A stretch of 64,000 nucleotides of DNA from Sphaerisporangium fuscum (GCF_018531465.1 NZ_JAHDTF010000004.1:1-64000), one strand, 5' to 3'; shown: positions 27,841 through 37,273, counted from the stretch's first letter. Translations and numbers: made by a program. The notes: generated by a model not told the origin, from the letters alone.

Positions 27841-28991
27841 ACGTTCACCTTCATCTCGGCCACTGCGGTGAGCGCCCGTCCGATCACCGCGAGATCATCC
27901 GAACTCAGATTGGCCCGTGCGGTCAACCTCAGACAAGACCGGCCGGACGGCACCGACGGCGGGCGGAAGCAGCCGCCGCGCACACCGTGCTCGGCCAGCA
28001 CCTCGGCGGCGCGCAGCGCGGCGTCCGGAGGGCCGAGCACGACCGGCACGACGGCCGCGGCCGGGTCCGTCGCGGGCAGTCCGTGGCCGGCGGCCGCGCG
28101 GGCCAGCGCCGAGGCGTTCTGCCGAGCCTGTCTTGGCAGCTCAGGATGGTCGCCAACGATATCAAGCGCGGCGAGTGCCGCCGCTACGGCGGAGGGTGCC
28201 AGGGCGGTGTCGAAGATGAACGGTCTTCCCGTGTCGACCAGGGCGTCCACCACCTCTGGCGCGGCCAGCACGGCGCCGCCCTGCGACGCGAGCGATTTGG
28301 ACAGTGTGACGGTTATCACAACCTCGGGCGCCCCGGCCAGCCCCGCGGCGTGTACCGCCCCCTGCCCGTGATCGCCGACGACCCCGAACGAGTGCGCCTC
28401 GTCGACCACCAGCAGCGCCCCGTGCCGTACGGCCGCCGCGTGCAGTGCGGCCACGGGCGCGAGGTCGCCGTCCACGGAGAAGACCGCGTCAGTGACGACG
28501 ACGGCGTGCTCCTCGGCACGGCCGGCCAGCGCCTTCTCCACCGCGTCGACGTCCCCGTGCGGGGTGACCGTCACGCGCGCCCGGGACAGGCGGCAGGCGT
28601 CGATGATCGAGGCGTGGTTCCGCGCGTCGCTCACCACGAGCCCGCCCGCGCCGAGCGTGGCGATCACGGCCAGGTTGGCGAGGTAGCCGGAGGAGAAGAC
28701 CAGCCCCCGGGCGGCGCCGGTGAAGGCGCACAGGCGCTCCTCCAACTCGGCGTGGAGCGCCGTGGAGCCGGTGACCAGGCGTGACCCGGTGGAGCCCGTG
28801 CCCCACCGCTCGGTGGCCCGTACGGCCGCCGCGACCAGCCGCTCGTCCCGCGCGAGGCCGAGGTAGTCGTTGGAGGCCAGGTCGATCATTCCGTCGTGGT
28901 CGGGAGTGCGCGGGCGCAGGGCGCGTCTCAGCCCGGCCGCCTCGCGTACGGCGGCGGCCGCGCGCAACCGCGCCAGAGGGTCAGTGATCAT
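27837..28991 (-). CDS. bioF: 8-amino-7-oxononanoate synthase BioF
   Basis: 384 residues from ATG 28991 ([12 protein letters not shown]). PLP fold [59 protein letters not shown], with the PLP Lys in [12 protein letters not shown]. Condenses pimeloyl-thioester and alanine. First gene of the bio operon; bioA and pimelate genes are not here. Confidence 0.94.
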   Translation of the reverse strand: MITDPLARLRAAAAVREAAGLRRALRPRTPDHDGMIDLASNDYLGLARDERLVAAAVRATERWGTGSTGSRLVTGSTALHAELEERLCAFTGAARGLVFSSGYLANLAVIATLGAGGLVVSDARNHASIIDACRLSRARVTVTPHGDVDAVEKALAGRAEEHAVVVTDAVFSVDGDLAPVAALHAAAVRHGALLVVDEAHSFGVVGDHGQGAVHAAGLAGAPEVVITVTLSKSLASQGGAVLAAPEVVDALVDTGRPFIFDTALAPSAVAAALAALDIVGDHPELPRQARQNASALARAAAGHGLPATDPAAAVVPVVLGPPDAALRAAEVLAEHGVRGGCFRPPSVPSGRSCLRLTARANLSSDDLAVIGRALTAVAEMKVNV

Positions 28992-29133
28992 GGCCTCATC
29001 TCGGCTCGGCGGCCCCGCTCGCCGGACGCTCCACGTGGTGACAGGGCACGCCTCTCGTGCTCCACCCGAGAATCTTCCCAGCAGCCCGGCAGTCGATTCG
29101 CTTTGGGCGGTGGTTAGCACGCATGATGCAGAC

Positions 29134-30591
29134 GTGCCGACTCTCAGCGACCTGGTTGCCCGTCATACCACGCTCGATCCCGCGGACCTCGAGTGGATGC
29201 ACTCGCTCGTCTCCGACTGGCAACTGCTCGCCGACCTGTCCTTCGCCGACCTCATCCTGTGGATCCCCCTGCGCGACGAGTCCGGGTGGGTGGCCGTGGC
29301 CCAGATGCGGCCGACGACCGGCCCGACGGTGTACCACGACGACGTCGTCGGCACGATCGTGGCGGCCGGGGAGCGCCCGCTGATCGACACGGCGTGGAAG
29401 GAGCACCGCATCTGCCGCGAGGGCGACCCCGACTGGTCGAGCGGGGTGCCGGTGCGCGAGGAGACCATCCCGGTGCGGCGCGACGACCACTATGTCGCGG
29501 TGATCCAGCGCTCCACCAACCTCTCGTCGGCACGCACTCCCTCCCGGCTGGAGCTGACCTATCTGCAGAGCGCGTCCGATCTGGCGCAGATGGTCTCGGA
29601 GGGTCGCTTCCCCTTCCCTGAGGAGGGGCCCATCCTCGTCCGCTCGCCGAGGGTGGGCGACGGGCTGCTGCGGCTCGACCGGGCGGGCCGGGTGACGTAC
29701 GCCTCGCCGAACGCCCTGTCGGCCTACCGCCGCCTCGGGCTGAACGCCGATCTGGTGGGGAGCGAGCTGGGCAAGACCACCGCGGCGCTGTGCTACTCCG
29801 ACGAGCCGATCAACGAAGACCTGATGCTCGTGGCGAGCGGCCGCACGCCGAGGGAGACCGAGGTGGAGGCCGGCGCGAACGTCGTGCAGCTCCGGGCGAT
29901 CCCCCTGATCGTCGGCGGCGGGCGCATCGGCGCTCTGGTGCTGATCAGGGACGTCACCGAGCTGCGCCGCCGCGAGCGCGAGCTGATGACCAAGGACGCC
30001 ACGATCCGCGAGATCCACCACCGGGTCAAGAACAACCTCCAGACCGTGGCGGCCCTGCTGCGGCTGCAGGCGCGGCGGCTGCGCGTGCCGGAGGGCCGTG
30101 AGGCGCTGGAGGAGGCCGTGCGCCGGGTCGGCTCGATCGCGATCGTCCACGAGACCCTGTCGCACACGCCCGAGGAGAACGTCGACTTCGACGACATCGC
30201 CGACCGCGTGATCGCGATGACCGGCGAGGTGTCGGCGGCGAACGTCATGCCGCGCCGGGTGGGCAGCTTCGGCATGCTCCCGGCGATGATCGCCACTCCG
30301 GTGGCGATGGTGCTCACCGAGCTGCTGCAGAACGCCGTCCAGCACGGGTTCGCCTACGGCAGCGGCACGATCAAGGTGATCGTCTCGCGCACCGAGGAGC
30401 GGCTCGACGTCACGGTCGCCGACGACGGGCAGGGGCTGCCGGAGGGGTTCGACCTCGACGCGGCCACGAGCCTCGGCCTGCAGATCGTGCGCACGCTGGT
30501 GGTGGGGGAGCTGTCGGGGCGGTTGGCGGTCAAGCCGCGTCAGGGCGGGGGCACGGAGGTCTCCATGACCATTCCGGTGCAGCCCGCGTAG
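29134..30591 (+). CDS. pdtaS: Cytosolic sensor histidine kinase, PdtaS-like
   Basis: 485 residues from GTG 29134. N-terminal GAF-like domain (LADLSFADLILWIPLRDES), PAS domain around 190-300, HisKA_2 phosphoacceptor IREIHHRVKNNLQTVAALLRL, then HATPase (ELLQNAVQHGF, VADDGQGLPEGF). No membrane segment. Matches PdtaS, which phosphorylates the ANTAR antiterminator PdtaR; pdtaR is not in this window. It is divergent from bioF and lies before whiB1/wblE as in mycobacteria. Confidence 0.9.
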   Translation: MPTLSDLVARHTTLDPADLEWMHSLVSDWQLLADLSFADLILWIPLRDESGWVAVAQMRPTTGPTVYHDDVVGTIVAAGERPLIDTAWKEHRICREGDPDWSSGVPVREETIPVRRDDHYVAVIQRSTNLSSARTPSRLELTYLQSASDLAQMVSEGRFPFPEEGPILVRSPRVGDGLLRLDRAGRVTYASPNALSAYRRLGLNADLVGSELGKTTAALCYSDEPINEDLMLVASGRTPRETEVEAGANVVQLRAIPLIVGGGRIGALVLIRDVTELRRRERELMTKDATIREIHHRVKNNLQTVAALLRLQARRLRVPEGREALEEAVRRVGSIAIVHETLSHTPEENVDFDDIADRVIAMTGEVSAANVMPRRVGSFGMLPAMIATPVAMVLTELLQNAVQHGFAYGSGTIKVIVSRTEERLDVTVADDGQGLPEGFDLDAATSLGLQIVRTLVVGELSGRLAVKPRQGGGTEVSMTIPVQPA

Positions 30592-30711
30592 TGGCTCCGC
30601 CGACCCCGGTGGGGCATCTTGTCAGAGGGGTGCTCTATCGTCTACAGCAGTGCCCATCGGGGTGCTGATCTCGACGACGGGGGGTGTCGGTGACCGTTTC
30701 CGCGCGCTGTG

Positions 30712-30745
30712 ACGCCCGGCCATCGCACAGGGCGATGCCGGGCGT
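30712..30745. terminator. Hairpin between pdtaS and whiB genes
   Basis: ACGCCCGGC-C-ATCGC pairs with GCGATGCCGGGCGT with one bulged C and a 5-nt loop, between convergent genes. Confidence 0.6.
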
Positions 30746-30860
30746 GTCGTTCCGTACGCCGCGACGCTGGGGCGATGCGGACAGCGTGCGTGGATCTCGC
30801 GGGTCTTCCGGGAGCGGTCTCGGGGTCCGCCGGCTCGACGCGAGCCGGAAACGCGATGGG

Positions 30861-31115
30861 TCAGACCGCCGCGCGGGCGCGGGCGCGGGCCGTGCGGCGC
30901 TTCAGGGCGCGGCGCTCGTCCTCGCTCATGCCGCCCCACACACCGGCGTCCTGGCCGGACTCGATGGCCCACTTCAGGCAAGGCTCGACGACCGGGCAGC
31001 TGCGACAGACCTGCTTGGCCTCTTCGATCTGCATGAGTGCCGGGCCGGTGTTGCCGATCGGGAAGAACAGCTCGGGGTCCACGTCACGGCAGGCAGCGCG
31101 GTGGCGCCAGTCCAT
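30861..31115 (-). CDS. whiB1: WhiB-family iron-sulfur protein WhiB1/WblE
   Basis: 84 residues from ATG 31115 (MDWRHRAACRDVDPELFFP), preceded by AAGGAGTGG. The four cluster Cys are at 9, 37, 40 and 46 (CRSCPVVEPC), followed by GVWGGMSEDERRALKRR. This is the WhiB1/WblE subclass, an essential NO-sensitive [4Fe-4S] DNA-binding partner of the housekeeping sigma factor. A Rex-like site lies 55-70 bp upstream. Confidence 0.95.
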   Translation of the reverse strand: MDWRHRAACRDVDPELFFPIGNTGPALMQIEEAKQVCRSCPVVEPCLKWAIESGQDAGVWGGMSEDERRALKRRTARARARAAV

Positions 31116-31169
31116 GCGTTCCACTCCTTCTCAGGTGGAGCCTGCGGCTCCGTCCGGGTGACGGATGTT

Positions 31170-31185
31170 TGTGAACTCTTTCACT
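31170..31185. promoter_or_regulatory. Rex-like (redox) operator candidate upstream of whiB1
   Basis: TGTGAACTCTTTCACT is a palindrome matching 13 of 16 positions of the Rex operator TGTGAACGCGTTCACA known in Streptomyces. It sits 55 bp before the whiB1 start. The rest of 31186-31402 shows nothing recognisable. Confidence 0.4.
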
Positions 31186-31402
31186 AACAAGAGCGAACTT
31201 TTGCCTGGGCCTTAGGGTTGGGGGTCCAGAAGCTCGTGTGATCGCCGCAGACCTTTGAGGAACATGTGTGGATCCTCAAACGTCCTACGTTCCGACGTCG
31301 TGTTGAGCTTTTCAGGCATGCCCAGGTCACGCAAGAGGTTTGGGAGAACGTTTTGCCTGATATGGCTGTCGTATGCATCACACTATGACGGGATGTGAGC
31401 GT

Positions 31403-32386
31403 TTAGACCAGAACTTGTAACGCCGCTGGGACTGACCGGAAAGTCACCTGCTCCCGCTCGCCGAGGTAGTCGCCGTCCAGCTGGAACGCCATGGGCCGCC
31501 GCGCCCGGAACGTGAACTCACTCTCGTCGTGCAACTGCACCAGGTGCCCGCCCTTCGGTAGCCCCACCTGCTCCCCGACGATCTGCCTGACGAGCCGCAG
31601 CATCGCCACGACCCCCATGCGCCGCAGCCCGAGCAGGTCGAGACCGGTGTCGAAGCCCGCCCAGGGCGTGGGATTGATCGGCCGGTGGCCGGCGTACGTC
31701 CACGGCGCGGTGTTGGAGATGATCGCCATGAAGATGCCGTCGACGGGGCGCTTGTCCGGGCGCTCCAGCCGCAGGGCCGGGTGGTGGCGGTCGGTCATGA
31801 AGTAGTGGCGCAGCGCCGTGTGGATGTAGCGGTGCGGAGACGCCTTGTAGCCCGCGCCGCGCAGGCCCTCGACGGCCCGCACGACCTCGGCGTCGTACCC
31901 GAGACCCGCACAGAACGTGAAATAGCGACTGTTGCTGCCTTCTAGCCCCGTATGGAAGCCTTCGTCCGAGTTCTGCAGCGCGCCGTCGTCCCAGCTCGCC
32001 TGGCCGAGACTCAGCGTACGGCGGCGGCCCTCCCGGATCGCCTCCAGCACCGCGCCGGTCGCCTCCACCGGGTTGTTCGGCAGCCCGAGGGAGCGGGCGA
32101 AGACGTTCGCGCTGCCGCCCGGGATCACGATCAACGCCGGGCGCGCCTGCCGGTCGCCGTTCATCATGCCGTTGACGGCCTCGTTGATCGTGCCGTCACC
32201 GCCGAGGACCGCGATCGCGTCGAACCCCTTCTCACGGGCCGCCGCCGCCAGCAGGGCCGCGTGCCCGCGGTACCCGGTCTCCTCCACCGACAGCTCCACC
32301 GCCGCCCCGAGCGCGCGGACGAGGACGTCCCTGGTGCGACGGTTCGTCGAGGTCGCCTTGGGGTTGAACAGGAGGAGTGCGCGCAT
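31403..32386 (-). CDS. Diacylglycerol kinase-family lipid kinase
   Basis: 327 residues from ATG 32386 (MRALLLFNPKATSTNRRT). Nucleotide-binding GGDGTINEAVNG, PGGSANVFARSLGLP, and later NTAPWTYAG and FQLDGDYLG are typical of DagK/YegS proteins. It phosphorylates diacylglycerol or a related lipid. An AGGAGG lies 10 bases upstream. Divergent from the next membrane protein. Confidence 0.9.
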   Translation of the reverse strand: MRALLLFNPKATSTNRRTRDVLVRALGAAVELSVEETGYRGHAALLAAAAREKGFDAIAVLGGDGTINEAVNGMMNGDRQARPALIVIPGGSANVFARSLGLPNNPVEATGAVLEAIREGRRRTLSLGQASWDDGALQNSDEGFHTGLEGSNSRYFTFCAGLGYDAEVVRAVEGLRGAGYKASPHRYIHTALRHYFMTDRHHPALRLERPDKRPVDGIFMAIISNTAPWTYAGHRPINPTPWAGFDTGLDLLGLRRMGVVAMLRLVRQIVGEQVGLPKGGHLVQLHDESEFTFRARRPMAFQLDGDYLGEREQVTFRSVPAALQVLV

Positions 32387-32446
32387 GTCGCCCAGCGTAT
32401 CCACCGGTCGGAGACCCGCGACGTCCGTCCAGTAGGGTGACCGGAT

Positions 32447-32824
32447 ATGTCGAACCGTCCGGTGACCCTGACCATCGCGGCCGCCGTCCTCGCGCTGGAA
32501 GGCGTCGTCGCCGTCCTGCTCGGCGGCTACGCCGGGTTCGAGACGATAGTCGGCCGGCCCGTCGATGTGAGCAGTTCCATAGCCCTGTCGGCCTTCGGCG
32601 TCGTCGTCGGCGCGGGCCTGCTGGCGGTCGGCTGGGGCCTGCTGCGCGTCGCCCGCTGGGCCCGCGGCCCCGGCGTGGTCACCCAGATCTTCACCCTGCC
32701 GGTGGCCGTCTCGCTCGTCCAGTCCGGGCAGTGGCTGCCCGGAATCCTGCTGATCGTCCTGGCGCTGGCCGGCCTGGGGACGCTGCTGGCGCCCGCGACG
32801 ACGCGCGCGCTCATCGAGCAGTGA
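32447..32824 (+). CDS. Small four-helix membrane protein
   Basis: 125 residues. Four hydrophobic segments: TLTIAAAVLALEGVVAVLLG, a second around ALSAFGVVVGAGLLAVGWGL, a third after VTQIFTLPVAV and a last ILLIVLALAGLGTLLAP. No catalytic motif or recognised function. Convergent with the sigma factor gene. Confidence 0.7.
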   Translation: MSNRPVTLTIAAAVLALEGVVAVLLGGYAGFETIVGRPVDVSSSIALSAFGVVVGAGLLAVGWGLLRVARWARGPGVVTQIFTLPVAVSLVQSGQWLPGILLIVLALAGLGTLLAPATTRALIEQ

Positions 32825-32854
32825 CTCCACGGCCCCGCAGGGCCGGGAACGCGG

Positions 32855-33655
32855 TCAGTCCTCGGCCGTGAGGCCCTCGCGCAGCTGCGCCAGTGTGCGG
32901 GCGAGCAGACGCGAGACGTGCATCTGGGAGATGCCGAGCTCGGTCGCGATCTGCGACTGTGTCATGTTGCCGAAGAAGCGCAGCAGCAGGATGCGCTTCT
33001 CGCGAGGTGGCAGTCTCTCGAGCAGCGGCTTGAGCGACTCTCGGTATTCGACGCCCTCCAGCGACTCGTCGACGATGCCGAGCGAGTCGGAGACGGCCGG
33101 CGCGTCGTCGTCGCCGGAGTCGGGGGCGTCGAGCGAGACGGTGGAGTAGGCGTTGGCGGACTCCAGGCCCTCCAGCACCTCTTCCTCGCTCATCTGCAGG
33201 TGGGCCGCGAGCTCGGCCACCGTCGGCGCCCGGCCCTGACGCTGGGACAGCTCGCTTATGGCCTTGGTCAGCGAGAGCTTGAGCTCCTGCAGGCGCCGCG
33301 GCACCCGCACCGCCCAGCCCTTGTCGCGGAAGTGCCGCTTGATCTCGCCCACGATGGTCGGCGTGGCGTAGGTCGAGAACTCCACGCCCCGGGCCAGGTC
33401 GAAGCGGTCGATCGACTTGATCAGGCCGATCGTGGCGACCTGCGTGAGGTCGTCGAGCCACTCGCCCCGGTTGCGGAACCGGCGGGCGAGGTATTCGACC
33501 AGCGGGAGGTGGAGCTCGACCAGCTCGTCGCGGATGCGCTGGCGGCGCGGGTCGTCGGGCGCGAGCTCGGCGAGCTCACCGAACAGCCCGCGCGCCCGCA
33601 CCCTGTCGGGGACGGTGCTGTCGCTGCCAGCCACTGCGCGGGTCTTCTCGGTCAC
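32855..33655 (-). CDS. SigB/SigF-family stress RNA polymerase sigma factor
   Basis: 266 residues from GTG 33655, which overlaps the upstream rsbW-like stop (GTGA). Regions 2 (LVEYLARRFRNRGEWLDDLT, GVEFSTYATPTIVGEIKRHF), 3 (SLTKAISELSQRQGRAPTVA) and 4 (LPPREKRILLLRFFGNMTQS) are present without region 1.1. Group 3 sigma factors of this type run general-stress or sporulation regulons. The operon order anti-sigma then sigma supports this. Confidence 0.93.
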   Translation of the reverse strand: MTEKTRAVAGSDSTVPDRVRARGLFGELAELAPDDPRRQRIRDELVELHLPLVEYLARRFRNRGEWLDDLTQVATIGLIKSIDRFDLARGVEFSTYATPTIVGEIKRHFRDKGWAVRVPRRLQELKLSLTKAISELSQRQGRAPTVAELAAHLQMSEEEVLEGLESANAYSTVSLDAPDSGDDDAPAVSDSLGIVDESLEGVEYRESLKPLLERLPPREKRILLLRFFGNMTQSQIATELGISQMHVSRLLARTLAQLREGLTAED

Positions 33656-34089
33656 GGCAGCCTCGCAGAGCCTCGACGCTTGTGCAGCACGATGGCCATG
33701 CGGTCGGGAGAGTCGGTCTCGGCTTCGACGTCGTCGGCGAGCGCGGTGAGCACCATCCAGGCGAAGTCGTCGCGCTTGGGCTCGGCCTGCCCCACCGTGC
33801 TGACCTCGACCCGGACGATCATCTCCTGGCCCGTCAGCTCGAACTCGGCGGTCAGGTCGGTGCCGGGCACGGCGTGGCCCAGCAACATGGCACATGCCTC
33901 GTCGACCGCGATACGGAGATCCTCGATCTCGTCGAGCGTGAAGTCGAGCCGTGCCGCGAGCCCCGCGGTGGCCGTACGCAGCACGGACAGGTAGGCACTG
34001 GCAGCGGGAAGCCGCACGCTGACCGCGTCACGGATCCCCGTGATGCCGTCAGGAATGCCCTCGGCGCGCGTCGCTGTCTCGTCGGTCAC
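33652..34089 (-). CDS. RsbW-like anti-sigma ATPase
   Basis: 145 residues. GHKL fold: EDLRIAVDEACAMLLGHA is the N-box helix (weakened: no Asn), followed by EFELTGQEMIVRV and a short C-terminal region. Probably binds the sigma factor encoded just downstream, with which it is translationally coupled. The usual anti-anti-sigma partner is not adjacent. Confidence 0.8.
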   Translation of the reverse strand: MTDETATRAEGIPDGITGIRDAVSVRLPAASAYLSVLRTATAGLAARLDFTLDEIEDLRIAVDEACAMLLGHAVPGTDLTAEFELTGQEMIVRVEVSTVGQAEPKRDDFAWMVLTALADDVEAETDSPDRMAIVLHKRRGSARLP

Positions 34090-34269
34090 GTTCCTCCTCG
34101 CACAGAGCTGCTGATTAGCAACTTACCGCCCCGTGTCCCCTGTTGGAGGACTGGGACGCGCCGATAGTCGTGATCTTGCGGAAATGCGGCCCGCCCGCCT
34201 GGTGTCCGGCTGACCTTCCCTTGGCGTCCGGTTTGGGCCGCGCGGGCCTTCGGCCCCACGATAAGCCGC

Positions 34270-34303
34270 TGGCCCCGCGCGATCGAGCGACCGCGCGAGG
34301 CCA
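34270..34303 (-). terminator. Terminator-like hairpin downstream of sodN
   Basis: TGGCCCCGCGCG pairs with CGCGCGAGGCCA with one mismatch and a 10-nt loop, 18 bp past the sodN stop. Confidence 0.5.
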
Positions 34304-34320
34304 GAAAGGGGCTGCAAGGC

Positions 34321-34722
34321 TCAGGCGGCCTTGGTCTCCCAGAAGATCTTCGAGATTTCGTCGATCTTCCCCAGCAGCTCGTCGGCCTTGCTCACGTCGA
34401 CCGTGCCCTTCGCGCCGGCCGCGCCCGCGAGCTTGGTGGCGTCCCAGAACAGCCCGTGGAGCTGCGGGTACTGCTCGAGGTGCGGCGGCTTGAAGTAGTC
34501 GGTCCAGAGCACCCAGAGGTGGTGCTTGACCAGGTCGGCACGCTCCTCCTTGATGGTGAGGGCGCGCGCGCGGAACACGGGGTCGTCGTTGTCGGCGTAC
34601 TTCTGCATGATCGCCTTCACGGACTCCGCCTCGATGCGAGCCTGGGCGGGGTCGTAGACGCCGCAGGGGAGGTCGCAGTGCGCGGAGGCGACATGGCCGG
34701 GCCGCAGCAGTCGTGCGAGCAT
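34321..34722 (-). CDS. sodN: Nickel superoxide dismutase
   Basis: 133 residues. A 14-residue leader (MLARLLRPGHVASA) is followed by the Ni-hook HCDLPCGVYDPAQ; after cleavage His1, Cys2 and Cys6 bind nickel. The remainder is the four-helix bundle (KEERADLVKHHLWVLWTDYF). Cytosolic superoxide removal. sodX lies divergently upstream, as expected for the maturation pair. Confidence 0.97.
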   Translation of the reverse strand: MLARLLRPGHVASAHCDLPCGVYDPAQARIEAESVKAIMQKYADNDDPVFRARALTIKEERADLVKHHLWVLWTDYFKPPHLEQYPQLHGLFWDATKLAGAAGAKGTVDVSKADELLGKIDEISKIFWETKAA

Positions 34723-34814
34723 CGGTTTCCTTCCTTGATGCTGATTAACAGGCAGCACTATCCGGTTCCCAACTTACTAGCCGACAATCCCGGAAGCAGA
34801 GGGGGATGTGGTTC

Positions 34815-35123
34815 ATGAGGGTCCGCGTCGAAGGGGAGTCGATGCTGCCCGTCCTGCGCCCCGGGGACTGGCTCGTCGTCCGCCGCGGCGCGGAGGTGCG
34901 GCCGGGTGATCTCGTGGTCGCCAGACTGCCCGGCGACCACTCCCGGCTGATCGTCAAGCGCGCCGCGTGGCGGGAGGGGGACGGCTGGTGGCTGGAGAGC
35001 GACAACCAGCGCGCGCCCGGGCGCAAGGACAGCTGGGACTTCGGGGCGGTACCGGCGTCGCTGCTGGTGGGGCGGGTCGTCCTGCGCTACTGGCCGTTCG
35101 GCCGGGGCCTGCGGCCGCGGTGA
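34815..35123 (+). CDS. sodX: Nickel-type superoxide dismutase maturation protease
   Basis: About 102 residues from ATG 34815, which has GAGGGGG upstream at good spacing; an ATG at 34806 is too close to it. S26 peptidase signature: catalytic Ser in VEGESMLPVL and Lys in LIVKRAAW; PGDLVVAR and VPASLLVGRVV follow. It removes the SodN leader. No membrane anchor, as expected for SodX. Confidence 0.9.
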   Translation: MRVRVEGESMLPVLRPGDWLVVRRGAEVRPGDLVVARLPGDHSRLIVKRAAWREGDGWWLESDNQRAPGRKDSWDFGAVPASLLVGRVVLRYWPFGRGLRPR

Positions 35124-35127
35124 GCCT

Positions 35128-35682
35128 TCAGCCCGCCCGGCCGGTCAGGTCGCGGCGGCGCGCGCGGTAGGCGGCCACGTTCGCCCGGCTGGCGCAGCGC
35201 TCGGAGCAGTAGCGCCGGGAGCGGTTGGAGGAGGTGTCGAGGTAGGCGCGCCGGCAGGGCGGCGCCTGGCAGGTGCCGAGCCGGTCGACGCCGAGCTCGG
35301 TGACGAGCGCCGTGAGCCCCATGATCGCGCCGGCGGCGTACTCGTCGGAGAGCCGGCCGCCCTCGGTGAGGTGCAGGTGCCAGCGCTGCCCGTCGTGCCG
35401 GGAGATCTGCGGGTGTACGGGATGCCGGGTCAGCAGCGCGTTCAGGAGGGCGACGGCGTCCTCTTCGTCGTGACGGGCGGCGGCGGCGAAGACCGCGGCC
35501 AGGGCGCGGCACAGCTCCCGCAGGGCCTGGAGATCGGCCTTGGTGAGGCGGCCGGCCTGCGCGGCGCGGCCCGCCTCGGCGAGGAACCGCCGGGCGCCTT
35601 CCAGGGAGTCCAGCGCGTCTTCGTTGTTGACCAGCAGCACCGCGAGTTCCGCGTACGAGGTCAGGTCCACGTGGAATTCCAC
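35128..35682 (-). CDS. CGNR zinc-finger (ABATE-domain) protein
   Basis: 184 residues from GTG 35682. N-terminal all-helical ABATE-like region and C-terminal CGNR finger CQAPPCRRAYLDTSSNRSRR followed by YCSERCASRANVAAYRARRR. Such proteins are putative stress transcription factors. No clear Shine-Dalgarno, possibly leaderless. Confidence 0.85.
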   Translation of the reverse strand: MEFHVDLTSYAELAVLLVNNEDALDSLEGARRFLAEAGRAAQAGRLTKADLQALRELCRALAAVFAAAARHDEEDAVALLNALLTRHPVHPQISRHDGQRWHLHLTEGGRLSDEYAAGAIMGLTALVTELGVDRLGTCQAPPCRRAYLDTSSNRSRRYCSERCASRANVAAYRARRRDLTGRAG

Positions 35683-35914
35683 CGGTGTAAGAGACGACTC
35701 GGGATATCGAGTATTACACGAAAGCGGACCCCGGGACGGGGACAACAGAGGTTCCGCACAGCGCTACGGGTCCGGCGGTGAGAGGTCCCGGGTACAGGTG
35801 GGGGTATCGAGGCGTAGAGCTCCGGGTATGTGCTGGTCAGGGGGATCGGTGGTGATATGGGCGGGTTGATGCGCTCGTCGCCGGCGGACTCGCGGTTCTG
35901 TGGCCAAAGCGACA

Positions 35915-35943
35915 CTGGCAGGCGTCTCGACATGTGGCACAAT
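35915..35943 (+). promoter_or_regulatory. Possible housekeeping promoter of the malic enzyme gene
   Basis: CTGGCA, 17 bases, CACAAT; each hexamer matches four of six consensus positions. The 35683-36082 interval otherwise shows no gene. Confidence 0.3.
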
Positions 35944-36082
35944 CAAGCAACGGGTGACCCCCGTACCCCCGAAAGAGACGACCGTCAACGACGACGGCCG
36001 CCGGGCGGCTACAGAAGCCTGGGCCTTCGCTCGCCATGCGGCGTCTACCGAAGGAATCCGTCGCTACGACACAGGGGTCGCT

Positions 36083-37273
36083 GTGGCAGTCACGCCGTTC
36101 TCCGCTTCACTCGAATCACTTGATCTCGATCCCGTCTTCGCCATGCACCGCGGGGGCAAGCTCGAGGTCCGCTCCACCGTGCCGGTCCGCGACGCGGCCG
36201 ACCTGTCCCTCGCCTACACACCGGGCGTCGCCAGGGTCTGCACCGCCATCGCCGATCAGCCCGACCTCGCCGCCGAGTACACCTGGACCTCCAATGTGGT
36301 CGCGGTCGTCTCCGACGGCACCGCCGTCCTCGGCCTCGGCGACATCGGGCCCGCCGCCGCCATGCCCGTGATGGAGGGCAAGGCACTGCTGTTCAAGGAG
36401 TTCGCCGGCGTCGACGCCGTCCCGATCTGCCTCGACTGCACCGACGTCGACGCGCTGGTCGAGACCGTCGTGCGGCTCGCCCCCTCGTTCGGCGGGGTCA
36501 ACCTGGAGGACATCAGCGCGCCGCGGTGCTTCGAGGTCGAGGACCGCCTGCGCGAGATCCTCGACATCCCGGTCTTCCACGACGACCAGCACGGCACCGC
36601 CATCGTCGTGACCGCCGCGCTGAAGAACGCCGCCCGCCTCACCGGGCGGTCGCTCGGCGAGCTGCGCGCCGTGGTCGCGGGCGCCGGAGCCTCCGGCGTG
36701 GCCGTCACCCGGATGCTGCTGAACGCCGGCATCGGCGACATCGCCGTCTCCGACTCCAAGGGCATGATCTACGCCGGCCGTGAGGGGCTGAACCCCTTCA
36801 AGGAGGCGCTCGCCCGCGACACCAACAAGGCGGGCCACACCGGCTCCACCGAGGAGGCCCTCGCCGGCGCCGACGTCTTCATCGGCCTGTCCGGGTCCAC
36901 CCTGCCGGAGGAGGCCGTCGCCTCCATGGCCGGCGACTCGATCGTCTTCGCCCTGTCGAACCCGACGCCCGAGATCCACCCGGACGTCGCCCGCAGGCAC
37001 GCCCGCGTCGTCGCCACCGGCCGCTCCGACTTCCCGAACCAGATCAACAACGTGCTGGCGTTCCCGGGCGTGTTCCGCGGCGCCCTCGACGTGCGCGCCT
37101 CCACGATCACCGAGAACATGAAGGTCGCCGCCGCCGAGGCGCTCGCCGCGGTGGTCGGCGCCGACCTGTCGGCCGGCTACGTCATCCCGAGCCCCTTCGA
37201 CCAGCGGGTCGCCCCCGCGGTCATCGAGGCGGTCGCGACCCAGGCCCGCCTCGACGGCGTGGCCCGTAAGTAA
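36083..37273 (+). CDS. NAD(P)-dependent malic enzyme
   Basis: 396 residues from GTG 36083. Converts malate to pyruvate and CO2. Malic N-domain: [44 protein letters not shown]; metal/active-site [18 protein letters not shown] domain [12 protein letters not shown]. The frame is open to 35900 but the extra segment lacks family similarity. Followed by a terminator. Confidence 0.93.
   Translation: MAVTPFSASLESLDLDPVFAMHRGGKLEVRSTVPVRDAADLSLAYTPGVARVCTAIADQPDLAAEYTWTSNVVAVVSDGTAVLGLGDIGPAAAMPVMEGKALLFKEFAGVDAVPICLDCTDVDALVETVVRLAPSFGGVNLEDISAPRCFEVEDRLREILDIPVFHDDQHGTAIVVTAALKNAARLTGRSLGELRAVVAGAGASGVAVTRMLLNAGIGDIAVSDSKGMIYAGREGLNPFKEALARDTNKAGHTGSTEEALAGADVFIGLSGSTLPEEAVASMAGDSIVFALSNPTPEIHPDVARRHARVVATGRSDFPNQINNVLAFPGVFRGALDVRASTITENMKVAAAEALAAVVGADLSAGYVIPSPFDQRVAPAVIEAVATQARLDGVARK

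Noticed and set aside
35900..36082. Sixty-residue N-terminal extension of the malic enzyme.
   Set aside because: No similarity to malic enzymes, and GTG 36083 gives the standard N-terminus.
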